Shown: positions 50,632-59,953, counted from the first letter of the stretch. The stretch is DNA of 64,000 bases from an uncultured Eggerthellaceae bacterium (GCA_947650915.1 CANSWY010000005.1:30598-94597), one strand, 5' to 3'. Notes: generated from the sequence alone by a model not told the origin. Numbers and translations: made by a program.

Positions 50632-50683
50632 CTGTCAGTTGCCGGTCCTGACCGGTGTCCTAGCCGTGCAAAGAAGGAGAGAC

Positions 50684-52012
50684 GTGTTCCAAGAACTGTC
50701 GCAGTCGATGGCAGCGCTTTCATTCATCGACATCTTCAACTTCTGCGTGTTCTTCACATTCACCGTTTGCTATACCTACCAGCTCTACTACGTCTTCGTG
50801 GTGCTCACGCGCAAGGCGCCGAAGGCTGAAGCGAAGGAACAGCACCGCTTCGCCGTGCTGGTGGCCGCGCGCAACGAACGCGCTGTCATCGGGGATTTGA
50901 TCCGTTCCATCAAGGCGCAGAACTACCCGCAGCACCTCATCGACGTGTTCGTGATCGCGGACAATTGCACGGATGACACCGCGGCGGTGGCTCGCAAGGC
51001 CGGTGCCACGGTGTTCACGCGCTTCAATCAGGAGAAAGTGGGGAAGGGCTATGCGCTGGATTTCGGCCTGAAGGCCATCTGGCGCGAATTCCCGGATGCG
51101 GGCCATGAGGCGTATTTCGTCTTCGACGCCGACAACGTGCTGGATGCGAACTACTTCGCTGAGATGAACAAGACCTTCGACGGCGGCGCGCTGGCTTCCA
51201 CCAGCTACCGCAACTCCAAGAACTTCGATTCCAACTGGATCTCCGCCGGCTATGGCGTGTGGTTCCTGCGCGAGGCCAAGTTCCTGAACCAGGCGCGCCT
51301 CACGCTCAAGACGTCCTGCGCCGTGTCCGGCACCGGCTTCTTCATCGCAGACGAGGTGCTGCGCCGCGCGGGCGGTTGGAAGTGGCATCTGCTCACCGAA
51401 GACATCGAATTCTCCGCCTCTTCCATCATCGACGGCGTGCGCATCGCTTACTGTCCCACCGCCGTCCTCTACGACGAACAGCCCACCACGTTCCGGGATT
51501 CGTGGAACCAGCGCGCCCGTTGGGCGAAGGGCTTCTACCAGGTGTTCGCGCACTACGCTGCGGGCCTGGCGCGCGGCATCTTCAAGAACGAACGCGGTCA
51601 CAAGTTCGCCTGCTACGACATGCTCATGACCATCGCGCCGGGCATGCTCCTGTCCATCATCTCCATCATCTTCAACGCGGCCATCGTGGTGCTGTCATTC
51701 ACGGGCGTCATCAGCGTGGGCGTGGCCATCGCCAGTTCCTTGTCCTCCATCTTCTTCTGCCTGTTCAACTACGTGATGTTCATGCTGGTCTTCGGTGTGC
51801 TCACCACGTTCGTGGAATGGGACCACATCCGCGCCAGCGCGCCGCGCAAGGTGCTCTCCATGTTCACGTTCCCCTTCTTCATGCTCACCTACATCCCCAT
51901 CGCGCTGTACGCGCTGGTGGCCAAGGCGAAGTGGAAGCCCATCAAGCATTCCATCTCCGTGGACGTGGCCGAATACGCCGAAGCGAAGACGTTCGAGCGT
52001 CCGGCGGCCTGA
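50684..52012 (+). CDS. Family 2 glycosyltransferase, membrane-bound
   Basis: 442 residues from a GTG at 50684 (AGAAGGAGAG upstream). An N-terminal helix (residues 13-33) is followed by the GT-A domain: FAVLVAARNERAVIGDLI, FVFDADNVLDANYFAEMN with the DxD motif, SGTGFFIADEVLRR, TEDIEFSASSI and the QRARWAKG motif (QxxRW). Three or four C-terminal helices follow. This is the layout of processive synthases that make extracellular polysaccharide. It converges with comF, the stops being 3 bp apart. Confidence 0.9.
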   Translation: MFQELSQSMAALSFIDIFNFCVFFTFTVCYTYQLYYVFVVLTRKAPKAEAKEQHRFAVLVAARNERAVIGDLIRSIKAQNYPQHLIDVFVIADNCTDDTAAVARKAGATVFTRFNQEKVGKGYALDFGLKAIWREFPDAGHEAYFVFDADNVLDANYFAEMNKTFDGGALASTSYRNSKNFDSNWISAGYGVWFLREAKFLNQARLTLKTSCAVSGTGFFIADEVLRRAGGWKWHLLTEDIEFSASSIIDGVRIAYCPTAVLYDEQPTTFRDSWNQRARWAKGFYQVFAHYAAGLARGIFKNERGHKFACYDMLMTIAPGMLLSIISIIFNAAIVVLSFTGVISVGVAIASSLSSIFFCLFNYVMFMLVFGVLTTFVEWDHIRASAPRKVLSMFTFPFFMLTYIPIALYALVAKAKWKPIKHSISVDVAEYAEAKTFERPAA

Positions 52013-52015
52013 CGT

Positions 52016-52765
52016 TCAGGAAGCCAGCACTTTCGCGAACGTGAGCGCGTAGACGGCGTGCGCGCCTGACGCGCGCAGGCAGTCCGCTGCGGCGAACAGC
52101 GTGGCGCCCGTGGTGCAGATGTCATCCACCAGCAGCACTTCCTTGGGGATGCGTTCCGTCTCCAGGTGGAAGCGCCCGCTCATGTTCTGCATGCGGCCGC
52201 GCCGGTCGAAGGCGCGCTGATCCGCGCTCTGAGGCCGTGCGAAGAGGCGCGCCCGCTGCATGTGCGCCGCCGTGGCCAACTCATCCGCCAGCGCATCTGC
52301 GTGATCGAAGCCGCGGCGGCGCACGGCGTCTTTGGTGGCGGGGATGTGCACCACGTGCGCCTGCCGCCATTCCGGGGGCACGCAGCGTGCCATCAGGCGC
52401 GCGATGTCCGCTGCCAGGCGCTGCTCGTTCGCATCCTTGTAGGTGGTGACGATGCGACGTGCGGCGTCGTCTGCCAGCAGGACGTGCGCCATGCCGTCCA
52501 CGGGAAGGGCATCCCGCGCCGCCGCTTTCAGCATGGTGTCGTTGCATTCGGTGCATTGATGCTGGCCGAAGGGCGCGCCGCAGACGGGACAGGCGCGGTT
52601 CGCGTCCACGTACGGGAGCGCGTGCAGGCAGGCCGGGCAGATGAGGTGGCCCGGAGCGTCGCAGATGGCGCAGCGCGTGGGCCAGAGCGTCTCCAACGCT
52701 GCTTCCTTCGCGAAAGCAGCGGCGTGCGCCAAGGCATGGCGGGCGTATGAGGAGATGAGGGCCAT
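52016..52765 (-). CDS. comF: ComF family phosphoribosyltransferase-like protein
   Basis: 249 residues. The N-terminus carries zinc knuckles (CAICDAPGHLICPAC and CPVCGAPFGQHQCTEC). The PRTase-like domain has VVHIPATKDAVRRRGFDHAD and the signature VLLVDDICTTGATLF. ComF proteins support DNA uptake in competent bacteria; in other species they may act in purine salvage-like roles. The ATG at 52765 is preferred over 52774: TACCAT lies exactly 7 nt upstream and no ribosome site is present, so the mRNA is probably leaderless. Confidence 0.9.
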   Translation of the reverse strand: MALISSYARHALAHAAAFAKEAALETLWPTRCAICDAPGHLICPACLHALPYVDANRACPVCGAPFGQHQCTECNDTMLKAAARDALPVDGMAHVLLADDAARRIVTTYKDANEQRLAADIARLMARCVPPEWRQAHVVHIPATKDAVRRRGFDHADALADELATAAHMQRARLFARPQSADQRAFDRRGRMQNMSGRFHLETERIPKEVLLVDDICTTGATLFAAADCLRASGAHAVYALTFAKVLAS

Positions 52766-52772
52766 GGCGTCC

Positions 52773-52778
52773 ATGGTA
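52773..52778 (-). promoter_or_regulatory. -10 box of a leaderless promoter (comF)
   Basis: On the reverse strand TACCAT ends 7 nt before the ATG at 52765, the same spacing as at 46495, 61740 and 63893. Confidence 0.45.
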
Positions 52779-52854
52779 GCGATCGCCCCTTCACCGTTTC
52801 GCACGCCCCCTGTCACGGATCTGACATCCCGCACGAAAGAAAGGCCCCCTCCTC

Positions 52855-53132
52855 TGTGCAAAAGGGACGTCCCGAATCGCACCCGCAAGGTTGCCGGATG
52901 TGCAAAAGGGACGTTCCAAATCGCACCCGTAGGATCGCATGATGTGCAAAAGGGACGTCCCAAATTGCACATAGAAGAAGTCTCCCAGCACGCATCATCT
53001 TTTCCTATGTGCAATTTGGAACGTCCCTTTTGCACATCCAGACACCTACCGCCATGTGCAATTTGGGACGTCCCTTTTGCACATCAGGACACCCTCTGTT
53101 CTGTGCGATTTGGAGCGTCCCTTCTGCACATC
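52855..53132. repeat. GGGACGTCCC hairpin repeat, locus 8 (largest array)
   Basis: Two tandem units (spacers CCGCAAGGTTGCCGGA and CCGTAGGATCGCATGA), a full hairpin, and two further inverted units on the right. In all there are six arm copies. It is the longest array in the window. Confidence 0.9.
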
Positions 53133-53502
53133 TTTCTCGCATGCATCGTCGCGGCGGCGTGCGTGGTAAACTCTACGCCAGCTTCATTCGGGTCTGTAGT
53201 TGCGGCGGTGCTCATCACCGCCTAGCCCATGGCAGATGCGGTCGAAAGGGTCCACGTAAGCGGGCGTTCGCAGAGCGTCCGTGAGCATGGCGTATTCTAG
53301 AAGTAAGCCGCACCGCCCGTTCTACTCACCGGGCATTCCGCCCGGGCGGGCGAGAGAGCGCGAGCGCGCAAGCGCGGACCTCCAGTGCGCGAGTGTGGGG
53401 GCAAAGACTAGGTCAGCCGGATGGAGCTTGGCAAGAACGCTGACGAAAGCGGAAGCAGCTCGGCCGCGGAAGGCCGGCTGATCAGAGGCTCAAGGAGGCC
53501 TG
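53133..53502 (+). ncRNA. Structured, unidentified leader or small RNA region
   Basis: This 370-bp gap before the amino-acid-binding lipoprotein folds well on paper. It has a GGCGGTG-CTCAT-CACCGCC hairpin (53205-53223), a GGGCGTT...AGCGTCC stem near 53262-53280, a CGGGC-rich region, and a long GGTCAGCCGG/CCGGCTGATC closing stem (53411-53482) with an inner GGCC-GCGGAA-GGCC hairpin. TAAACT at 53167 may be a -10. The sequence does not match tmRNA, RNase P RNA, T-box or the riboswitch classes I can recall, so I leave it unassigned. Confidence 0.4.
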
Positions 53503-54441
53503 ATGATGAAGAAGATGGCGAGGGTCTGCGCAGCGGCATTGGCGGCGGCGCTCGCGTTCGCGCTGGGCGGGTGCTCATCGCAGGAAGAATACTTTCCTCC
53601 GCTGGGGGATCCGCAGATCACGCCCCCGGCCATCGGCCAGGAAGGCGTGCTGCGCGTGGGCGTCAACACGGAGAAATCCCCCCTCGCTGGCCGCGGCTCT
53701 GAGAAGATCATCGGCATCGATGTGGACATCGCGGCTGCGCTGGCTGACCAGCTGGGCCTCAAGGTGCAGATAGAGGACATCGGCACGGATGCGGGCAAGG
53801 CCCTGGAAGAGGGCACGGTGGACGTCGTCATGGGCCAGGAGACGGCGGAGGAGGATGACGCCATCTGGCACTCTCCGCAGTACCTGCCCACCGGCGTGGT
53901 GCTGTTCGCGAAAGAGGGTTCGAACGCGGCTGTCCCCACCGGTGCGGTCACGCCGAAGATCGCAGCGCAGATCTCTTCCAAGAGCGCCTGGGCGGTCACG
54001 AACGCCTTCGGAGAAGATGCGCTCGTGTCCACGAACGATCTGGCCACCGCGTTCTCTGATCTTTCGAAGGGTGACGTGGATTTCGTGGCGTCGGATGCGG
54101 TCATCGGCATGTACGCGGCGAATCTGCAGGACGTCCCCGTTGAGATCGCTTGCTTGCTGGACACCGCCAGCGGCTATTGCGTGGGCGTGAAGAAGGATGA
54201 CACGGAGCTGCAGAAGGCCATCCAAGGAGCTCTTGAGGCCATCACCGGAAACGGTGTGGTGGGCGTGATAGAAGACAAGTGGCTGGGCGGCGCCATATCG
54301 CTGGAGGGCGTCCAGAAGGTGGAGGCCAAGGCGCCGGCGGCTGATGCCAACGGAGCGGAAGGCGAAGGGTCTGAAGGATCTGAAGAGGAGGATGCAGAAG
54401 CGTCGAATTCCTCGGATGCTTCCACCAACGCTTCGAACTGA
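53503..54441 (+). CDS. Amino-acid-type solute-binding lipoprotein
   Basis: 312 residues, ATG at 53503 with AAGGAGG upstream. Signal with lipobox LGGC (Cys near residue 24). The mature part is an SBP_bac_3 fold: VLRVGVNTEKSPLAGRGSEK, IGIDVDIAAALADQLGLKVQ, and ASGYCVGVKKDDTELQKAI. The last 45 residues are an acidic, disordered Ser/Glu-rich tail, unusual for the family. No ABC permease or ATPase genes are next to it, so it either works with a transporter elsewhere or as a sensor. A long structured leader precedes it. Confidence 0.88.
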   Translation: MMKKMARVCAAALAAALAFALGGCSSQEEYFPPLGDPQITPPAIGQEGVLRVGVNTEKSPLAGRGSEKIIGIDVDIAAALADQLGLKVQIEDIGTDAGKALEEGTVDVVMGQETAEEDDAIWHSPQYLPTGVVLFAKEGSNAAVPTGAVTPKIAAQISSKSAWAVTNAFGEDALVSTNDLATAFSDLSKGDVDFVASDAVIGMYAANLQDVPVEIACLLDTASGYCVGVKKDDTELQKAIQGALEAITGNGVVGVIEDKWLGGAISLEGVQKVEAKAPAADANGAEGEGSEGSEEEDAEASNSSDASTNASN

Positions 54442-54520
54442 CTGAAAGCTGAACGGATGTGGACGCCCGCGGATCTGCGCGGGCGTTCGGCATTTCTCAT
54501 GGGAGAAAGGACGCAGGGCC

Positions 54521-57505
54521 ATGCATGATGACGTCAAGGCGGCAGCGCAAGAAGCGCACTTCACGCTGGAGCGGTCTGAAGAAGTGCCGGAGATCGGCGG
54601 TGCAGCGCACGTGATGCGGCATGAGGCCAGCGGGGCGAAGCTGCTGTTCCTCCAGAACGATGACGTGGACAAATCGTTCTCCATCACGTTCAAGACGCCT
54701 GCCGCCGACGACACGGGCGTTTTCCATATCCTGGAGCATTCGGTGCTCTGCGGCTCCGCCAAGTTCCCGGTGAAAGAGCCGTTCGTGAACCTGCTCAAGG
54801 GCAGCATGCAGACGTTCCTGAACGCCATGACGTTCCCGGACAAGACCATGTATCCCGTGGCGTCCACCAACATGGCGGATCTCATGAACCTGACGGACGT
54901 GTACCTGGATGCGGTGTTCCACCCGCGCATCTATCAGACGCCGGACATCTTCCGCCAGGAAGGGTGGCACTTGGAGGCCCTGCGTGCGGATGCGGAAGAG
55001 GCCGCGCCGGAGGGTGAACTGGAAGCCTTGGGCGCGGAGGCGGCGGGCGCGCCCGTGCCCGCTGACCCGCGCACCGTGCGCCTGTCCTACAACGGCGTGG
55101 TCTACAACGAGATGAAAGGCGCGCTGTCCGAACCGGAATCCGTGCTGTATGACACGCTTTCTGCGGCGCTCTTCCCGGACACCACCTACCGCTTCGAATC
55201 TGGCGGCACGCCGGCGGCCATCCCTGACCTCACCTATGAGGCGTTCCTGGACGCGCACGCGCGCCACTACCGGGCGGACAATGCCTACATCATCCTGTAC
55301 GGGGACATGGACATCCGCCGGATGCTCACGTTCTTGGACGCGACCTATCTCTCTGAGATGCCGGCGGGCGCGGCTCCCGCTCCGGCCAATCCGCTCTGTC
55401 TGCAAGAGCCGGTGGTCTGCATGGATGCTGTCCGCCAGATGGCCACGGCGCCGGACAATGCCTGCATGGCGCTGGGGTATGTGGTGGGGCCGGCGCATGA
55501 CGTGGAGCGGGCGGTAGCGACGGACATCCTCATGGATGCCATCGCCGGTTCGAACGAAGCGCCCCTCAAGCGCGCCGTCATGGACGCGCAGATCGCGGAT
55601 GACTTCAGCGCGTACCTGGCGGATTCGGTGCTTCAGCCTTTCGTGGTGATGCAGCTCAAGGGCGCGAAGCCCGAGGCGGCGGACGCGTTCCAGAAGCTGG
55701 TGGCAGAAGAGGTGGCGCGCCTGGCGGATGGCGGCCTTGACCGGGAGCTGCTGCATGCGGCGCTCAGTCATGCCGAGTTCGTCATGCGGGAGCACAACTT
55801 CGGGATGTCGGATGGCGTGGTGTATTCCATGGCGGCCATGAACGGCTGGCTGTACGACGATGCGGATGCGCTCTCTTATATAAAGTACGAGGACCTCTTC
55901 GCTGACCTCAAAGCGAAGGTGGACACCGGCTGGTTCGAAGAGCTGCTGCGCCAGCTGGTGCTGGAAAGCGATCATCATGCCCAGGCGCGCGTGGTGCCGG
56001 TGGCGGCGGACGCGGACGGGGTGGAGGATGCGCGCCTGGCCCGCATCCGGGAGGATCTCACGGAGGAAGGCTTGGCGGCCATCGAAGCGGAGGCGGCGGC
56101 GCTGGTGGCCGCGCAGATGGCGCCGGATCCCCCAGAGGCGCTGGCTTGTCTGCCGCAGCTTTCCGTGGCGGATCTGGGGGATGCCCCGGCAGAGCCCGCG
56201 TTCGCGTTCCGGCAGGAGGTGGACGGCAGCGCGCTCATCACCCATGAGGTGGACACGCACGGCATCGTTTACGCCACGCGCTACTACGACCTGTCCTGCG
56301 TGGATTTCGAAGAGCTGCCGCTGGCGGCGGTGCTGGGCATCGTGCTGGGCCGACTGGACACGGATGCGCACACGGCGGCCGAGGTGGACACGCTGGTGCA
56401 AGGCAAGCTGGGTTCCCTGAGCTTCGCGCCGGACGCGTACGAACCGGAGGGGCCGCAGGCCACCTGCGCCACGTTCACGGTGTCCGCCTCGTGCCTGGTG
56501 GAGAATGCGGCTTTCGCGGCCCAGATGGCGGATGAGGTGCTCACGCGCACGCGCTTCGCTGACCTGGCGCGCATCCGCGACATGCTGGTGCAGCGCAAAG
56601 TGGCGCTGGAGCAATCCTTCGCCATGTCCGGGCACAGCGCGGCGGCGAACCGGGCGCTATCCTACGTCTCGCGCACGGCGAAGGCCAAAGAGCAGCTCTC
56701 AGGCATGGATTTCTACTGGTACCTGCGCCAGCTTTTGGACGCGTTCGATGAGCGCGGGCCGCGCTTGGCGGCTGATCTGGAGGAGCTGGCCCGGCGCATC
56801 TTCCAGGAAGGCAGCTGCGCTCTTTCCCTGGCGGGGCCGCAGGAGGCGGTGGCGGCCTACCGCAGCGCCTGCGGGCCGCTGGGGGATGGCTGTGCGGGCC
56901 ACGGACGCTTGGACGTGCCGGAGCCCCATGACGCGCACGAGGCGTTCGGCGTCTCCTCTGACGTCACGTTCACGGTGCTGGCGGCCGATCGCAAGCCCTT
57001 CGGCATGCCGTTCTCGGGCGCGTGGTTGCTGGCATCGAAGATGCTGTCTCTGGGCTACCTTTGGAATGAGGTGCGCGTGGTGGGCGGCGCCTACGGCGTG
57101 GGCTTTTCCAGCCGGCGCGGCGGCCAGACGTTCTTCCATTCCTACCGCGACCCGAAAGTCGCGCCCACCATCCAGGCGTTCCTGGACGCGCCCGAATGGC
57201 TTCGCACCGCGCCCGTGGCGCCTGAGGAGTTCGAAGGGTACGTGGTCAGCACGGTGGCGTCCTTGGATGCGCCCGTGAAACCGCGGGATCTGGTGCGCCG
57301 TCAGGACACCATGCATTTCACGGGGTGCACGCCGCAGGACCGCGCGCGCACGCGCCAAGAACTGGTGGAAGCCACGCTGGATGAAGTGCGCCAGCTGGCC
57401 GATCCACTGGAGCGGCTGGTGTCAGAGCGACACGTGTGCTGCGTGGGGAACGCGAAGCTCATCGAAGAAAGCGGGGAGGGTTTCACGCTGCGGGATATGG
57501 ATTGA
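54521..57505 (+). CDS. M16C-family metallopeptidase (PreP-like)
   Basis: 994 residues, ATG with GGGAGAAAGGACGC upstream. The inverted zinc motif HxxEH is at His69-Glu72-His73 in VFHILEHSVLCGS. It is followed by the family's LLKGSMQTFLNAMTFPDKTM and the GVVYNEMKGALSEPE segment. The size and four-domain layout fit the presequence-protease group, which forms a closed chamber and degrades small peptides. It has no signal peptide and should be cytoplasmic. Confidence 0.92.
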   Translation: MHDDVKAAAQEAHFTLERSEEVPEIGGAAHVMRHEASGAKLLFLQNDDVDKSFSITFKTPAADDTGVFHILEHSVLCGSAKFPVKEPFVNLLKGSMQTFLNAMTFPDKTMYPVASTNMADLMNLTDVYLDAVFHPRIYQTPDIFRQEGWHLEALRADAEEAAPEGELEALGAEAAGAPVPADPRTVRLSYNGVVYNEMKGALSEPESVLYDTLSAALFPDTTYRFESGGTPAAIPDLTYEAFLDAHARHYRADNAYIILYGDMDIRRMLTFLDATYLSEMPAGAAPAPANPLCLQEPVVCMDAVRQMATAPDNACMALGYVVGPAHDVERAVATDILMDAIAGSNEAPLKRAVMDAQIADDFSAYLADSVLQPFVVMQLKGAKPEAADAFQKLVAEEVARLADGGLDRELLHAALSHAEFVMREHNFGMSDGVVYSMAAMNGWLYDDADALSYIKYEDLFADLKAKVDTGWFEELLRQLVLESDHHAQARVVPVAADADGVEDARLARIREDLTEEGLAAIEAEAAALVAAQMAPDPPEALACLPQLSVADLGDAPAEPAFAFRQEVDGSALITHEVDTHGIVYATRYYDLSCVDFEELPLAAVLGIVLGRLDTDAHTAAEVDTLVQGKLGSLSFAPDAYEPEGPQATCATFTVSASCLVENAAFAAQMADEVLTRTRFADLARIRDMLVQRKVALEQSFAMSGHSAAANRALSYVSRTAKAKEQLSGMDFYWYLRQLLDAFDERGPRLAADLEELARRIFQEGSCALSLAGPQEAVAAYRSACGPLGDGCAGHGRLDVPEPHDAHEAFGVSSDVTFTVLAADRKPFGMPFSGAWLLASKMLSLGYLWNEVRVVGGAYGVGFSSRRGGQTFFHSYRDPKVAPTIQAFLDAPEWLRTAPVAPEEFEGYVVSTVASLDAPVKPRDLVRRQDTMHFTGCTPQDRARTRQELVEATLDEVRQLADPLERLVSERHVCCVGNAKLIEESGEGFTLRDMD

Positions 57506-57507
57506 AC

Positions 57508-57513
57508 TATAAT
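57508..57513 (+). promoter_or_regulatory. -10 box (TATAAT) of the small membrane-protein gene
   Basis: TGAACTATAATCTATC overlaps the end of the M16 peptidase gene and lies 36 bp before the next start. Confidence 0.5.
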
Positions 57514-57549
57514 CTATCCACCATTCAGCGGATCTCAAGGAGCATGCGA

Positions 57550-57873
57550 GTGGCAACGGACGGTGGATTCAAGCACATCAAGGTCACGCCTGCTGAAGAG
57601 CGGGAGGTCGTGATCCATGCGGGCGCTTCGGCGCTGTCGGATGTGGAACCTGAGGCCCAGCCGGAATCCATCGCGCCTTCGCAGGCGGCGCGCGAAGAGC
57701 CGCGCGCAGAAGCGCCGGTGCGCCCGCGGAAGCAACGCGGCGCAAGCGGTTACCGTGCCACCACGCTCCAGGACATCGAAAGCACCAAGATGTCGCCCAT
57801 GCAGATCGGCATCATCGTGGTGGCCGTGCTGGCCATCATCGCGTTCGCTGTGTGGTACGCGTTCTTCTCGTGA
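57550..57873 (+). CDS. Small single-helix membrane protein
   Basis: 107 residues from a GTG at 57550, chosen because AAGGAG lies 7 nt upstream; ATG 57544 would put that site too close. The first 75 residues are charged and Pro/Glu/Ala-rich. Then comes a helix (MSPMQIGIIVVAVLAIIAFA) at the C-terminus, so the body faces the cytoplasm (tail-anchored type). Unknown family. It overlaps in transcription with the next gene, another single-pass protein. Confidence 0.7.
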   Translation: MATDGGFKHIKVTPAEEREVVIHAGASALSDVEPEAQPESIAPSQAAREEPRAEAPVRPRKQRGASGYRATTLQDIESTKMSPMQIGIIVVAVLAIIAFAVWYAFFS

Positions 57874-57911
57874 ATGCAGCTGGAACGGATGAGAGACGGC
57901 AAGGACGGAAC

Positions 57912-58865
57912 ATGAGATCTGACAAGCGCCAGAAAAAGGATGCGGCCCCTGCGGTTTTCGAAGAGCCTTCCGTTGTGGAAGAGGGCGTTTCTGAGGGCGG
58001 CATCCCGGAAATCGTGACGCTCACCGAACCGGAAGAGGATGCGGGCGGCAAGCGCGCGAAGGGCAGCCATGCCCGTCAAGGGCAAGCGGCCTACATCCAG
58101 AAATCCGCGCGCATGCGCAAGATCTTGATCGTCGTCATCGTCTTGCTGGTGCTGCTCATCGTGGGCGCGGGCTTCTTGGGCTGGCAGCTCTTCCAGACGG
58201 CACAGTCCACTGCCGTCCAGCAGACGCAGGTGGCGGAACTGGCCGCCTCCACTGACACCGAACAGGTGGCGAAGGACGCTTCCGCCACCACGTCCAAGAA
58301 GACCACGGTGCCGAACCTGGTGTCGCTTTTGGGCATGGCGCAGGATCAGGCCATCCAGACGCTGGCTCACGGTGCGCGCGTGTCTTCTGCGGTGGACGTG
58401 AACGAAGAGGACAATCCCATCAAGCGCGAAGTGCGCGTGGCCCTGACGGAGGAGCCGGCTGATTCGCGTGGCGGCACGCCCACGGTCATGCTCAGTCTGG
58501 ACGAAGCCGGTGCCATCATCCGCGCTGGGTACACGTCAAGCACGTCTTCTTTGGGATACGGCTCTTTGAGCTTCTCGGATGCGGTGACGAACGAATCCAT
58601 CGTCGAGAAGACGCTCGCTGAAGCAGGGCTCAAAGTGGATCAGGGTTCGGCTCAGTTGCCGGAAGACAAGATGCAATACTCCACTTATGCCACGGATGGC
58701 ACCACGCTCACGAAAGAGAGCTTCACGTTCACGGGCACCGGCACGGCAGAGGGGGACATGGTCTTCCCGTGGTCGGCCACGCTCACCTATGACTATTCCA
58801 TGGCGAACGCCACCGGCAACCTGGTGGACACCATCCGCACCATCCTGATCTACGTCGGCATGTAA
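57912..58865 (+). CDS. Single-pass membrane protein with PASTA-like domain
   Basis: 317 residues from the ATG at 57912 (AAGGACGGAAC upstream). A charged cytoplasmic head of about 65 residues is followed by a helix (ILIVVIVLLVLLIVGAGFLG). The outside part begins KKTTVPNLVSLLGMAQDQAI, the start of a PASTA-like fold, and continues with a beta-rich domain. PASTA modules bind peptidoglycan fragments or beta-lactams in kinases and penicillin-binding proteins, but no kinase domain is present here. Possibly a wall-associated accessory protein. Confidence 0.7.
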   Translation: MRSDKRQKKDAAPAVFEEPSVVEEGVSEGGIPEIVTLTEPEEDAGGKRAKGSHARQGQAAYIQKSARMRKILIVVIVLLVLLIVGAGFLGWQLFQTAQSTAVQQTQVAELAASTDTEQVAKDASATTSKKTTVPNLVSLLGMAQDQAIQTLAHGARVSSAVDVNEEDNPIKREVRVALTEEPADSRGGTPTVMLSLDEAGAIIRAGYTSSTSSLGYGSLSFSDAVTNESIVEKTLAEAGLKVDQGSAQLPEDKMQYSTYATDGTTLTKESFTFTGTGTAEGDMVFPWSATLTYDYSMANATGNLVDTIRTILIYVGM

Positions 58866-58872
58866 GCCCCTC

Positions 58873-58913
58873 GCGAAAGGGCTCCCCTATGTGCACATGG
58901 GGAGCCCTTTCGC
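58873..58913. terminator. Bidirectional hairpin after the PASTA-like gene
   Basis: GCGAAAGGGCTCCCC and GGGGAGCCCTTTCGC form a perfect 15-bp stem around a palindromic loop (TATGTGCACAT). No long T-tract follows. Confidence 0.6.
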
Positions 58914-58985
58914 ATCCGGGGAAGCTTTCGAATGCGGGGCCTTTTCGGCTCATTTTAGAATGCCCCTCTTTCGGTTTCGTTGTGC

Positions 58986-58991
58986 TATACT
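58986..58991 (+). promoter_or_regulatory. -10 box of the infC-rpmI-rplT promoter
   Basis: TATACT in TGTGCTATACTGCG, 190 bp upstream of infC. It leaves a long leader that contains the attenuator hairpin. Confidence 0.5.
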
Positions 58992-59118
58992 GCGCAAGCT
59001 GTTTTGACACAAGAGGGGGCGTGAGCCTCCCACCTGGTTCGGCGCATGGCCGATGGGTTCTCTGAATATGGAAGCATCTCTGGTGCGCGTGCGCGTTGAA
59101 GATGTATCGAAGAAGAGG

Positions 59119-59146
59119 ACCTGTGGCATGCCCGCAGGTTTTTTTA
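59119..59146 (+). terminator. Attenuator terminator in the infC leader
   Basis: ACCTGTGG and CCCGCAGGT form a stem followed by seven T. It sits between the promoter and infC, as in the L20-leader type of autoregulation in which L20 protein controls read-through of its own operon. Confidence 0.75.
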
Positions 59147-59178
59147 TTGCGCGTGCGCGCAAGAAGGAGGTGGGCGCC

Positions 59179-59754
59179 ATAGCCGCTCAGGAGCCGAGGC
59201 TCAACGATGAGATCAACGTGCGCGAGTGCCGTCTCATCGACTACGACGGGAACCAGATGGGCGTTTTCAGCCTGGAACAGGCCCAGGGCATCGCTGATGC
59301 CGCAGGGCTCGACCTGGTTGAGATCGCGCCGAACGCGGATCCGCCGGTCTGCCGCGTGATGGACTACGGCAAGTTCAAGTACGACCAGGCCATCAAGGCG
59401 AAGCAGGCCCGCAAGAATCAGACGAAGATAGAGATCAAGGAGATGAAGTTCCGTCCCAAGATCGACATCGGAGACTACACCACCAAGAAGAAGCATGTCC
59501 TGCGCTTCTTGGATGCGGGCAACAAGGTGAAGATCACCATCATGTTCCGTGGCCGCGAGATGGCCCACCCTGACCAGGGCCTGTCCATCTTGGAGCGTCT
59601 GGCAGACGATCTGAAGGACGTGGCCGTCATCGAGAACCAGCCGAAGATGGAGGGGCGCAACATGCACATGCTCATCGCGCCGCTCCCGCAGAACATGAAG
59701 AAGAAAAAAGACGCTGAGAAGGACCAGGACAAGCAAGAAGGAAAGGAAGACTGA
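59179..59754 (+). CDS. infC: Translation initiation factor IF-3 (AUA start)
   Basis: 191 residues. IF-3 N-domain reads [20 protein letters not shown], then [20 protein letters not shown], linker [20 protein letters not shown] and C-domain [11 protein letters not shown]. The frame has no ATG near the expected N-terminus. AAGGAGG lies 8 nt before an ATA at 59179, and the protein should begin there; a GTG at 59170 is too close to the site. Non-standard starts are usual for infC and let IF-3 repress its own translation. A basic tail of Lys-rich residues ([18 protein letters not shown]) ends the protein. Confidence 0.93.
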   Translation: MAAQEPRLNDEINVRECRLIDYDGNQMGVFSLEQAQGIADAAGLDLVEIAPNADPPVCRVMDYGKFKYDQAIKAKQARKNQTKIEIKEMKFRPKIDIGDYTTKKKHVLRFLDAGNKVKITIMFRGREMAHPDQGLSILERLADDLKDVAVIENQPKMEGRNMHMLIAPLPQNMKKKKDAEKDQDKQEGKED

Positions 59755-59755
59755 C

Positions 59756-59953
59756 ATGCCCAAGATGAAAACGCACCGCGGCACCGCCAAGCGTTTCCGC
59801 GTCACCGGCTCCGGCAAGATCATGCGCGCGAAGGCGTTCCGCAGCCACATCAAGGCCAAGAAGAGCCCGAAGCGCGTGCGCAACATGCGCCACGAGACTG
59901 AAGTGGCCACGGCCGATCAGAAGGTCGTCGCCCGCAACCTCGGGCTGCGCTAG
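59756..59953 (+). CDS. rpmI: 50S ribosomal protein L35
   Basis: 65 residues, start ATG directly after the infC stop, AAGGAAGAC upstream. The L35 pattern is clear: [37 protein letters not shown] and a C-terminal RNLGLR. Part of the infC-rpmI-rplT operon. Confidence 0.97.
   Translation: MPKMKTHRGTAKRFRVTGSGKIMRAKAFRSHIKAKKSPKRVRNMRHETEVATADQKVVARNLGLR

Noticed and set aside
53400..53482. SRP RNA in the leader before the binding lipoprotein
   Set aside because: A GGAAGCAGC match is present, but the surrounding loop and the paired helix of bacterial SRP RNA are not.
54497..56635. 712-codon open frame antisense to the M16 peptidase
   Set aside because: Same effect; the His/Arg-rich product has no recognisable domain, and the forward frame is a complete M16 protein.
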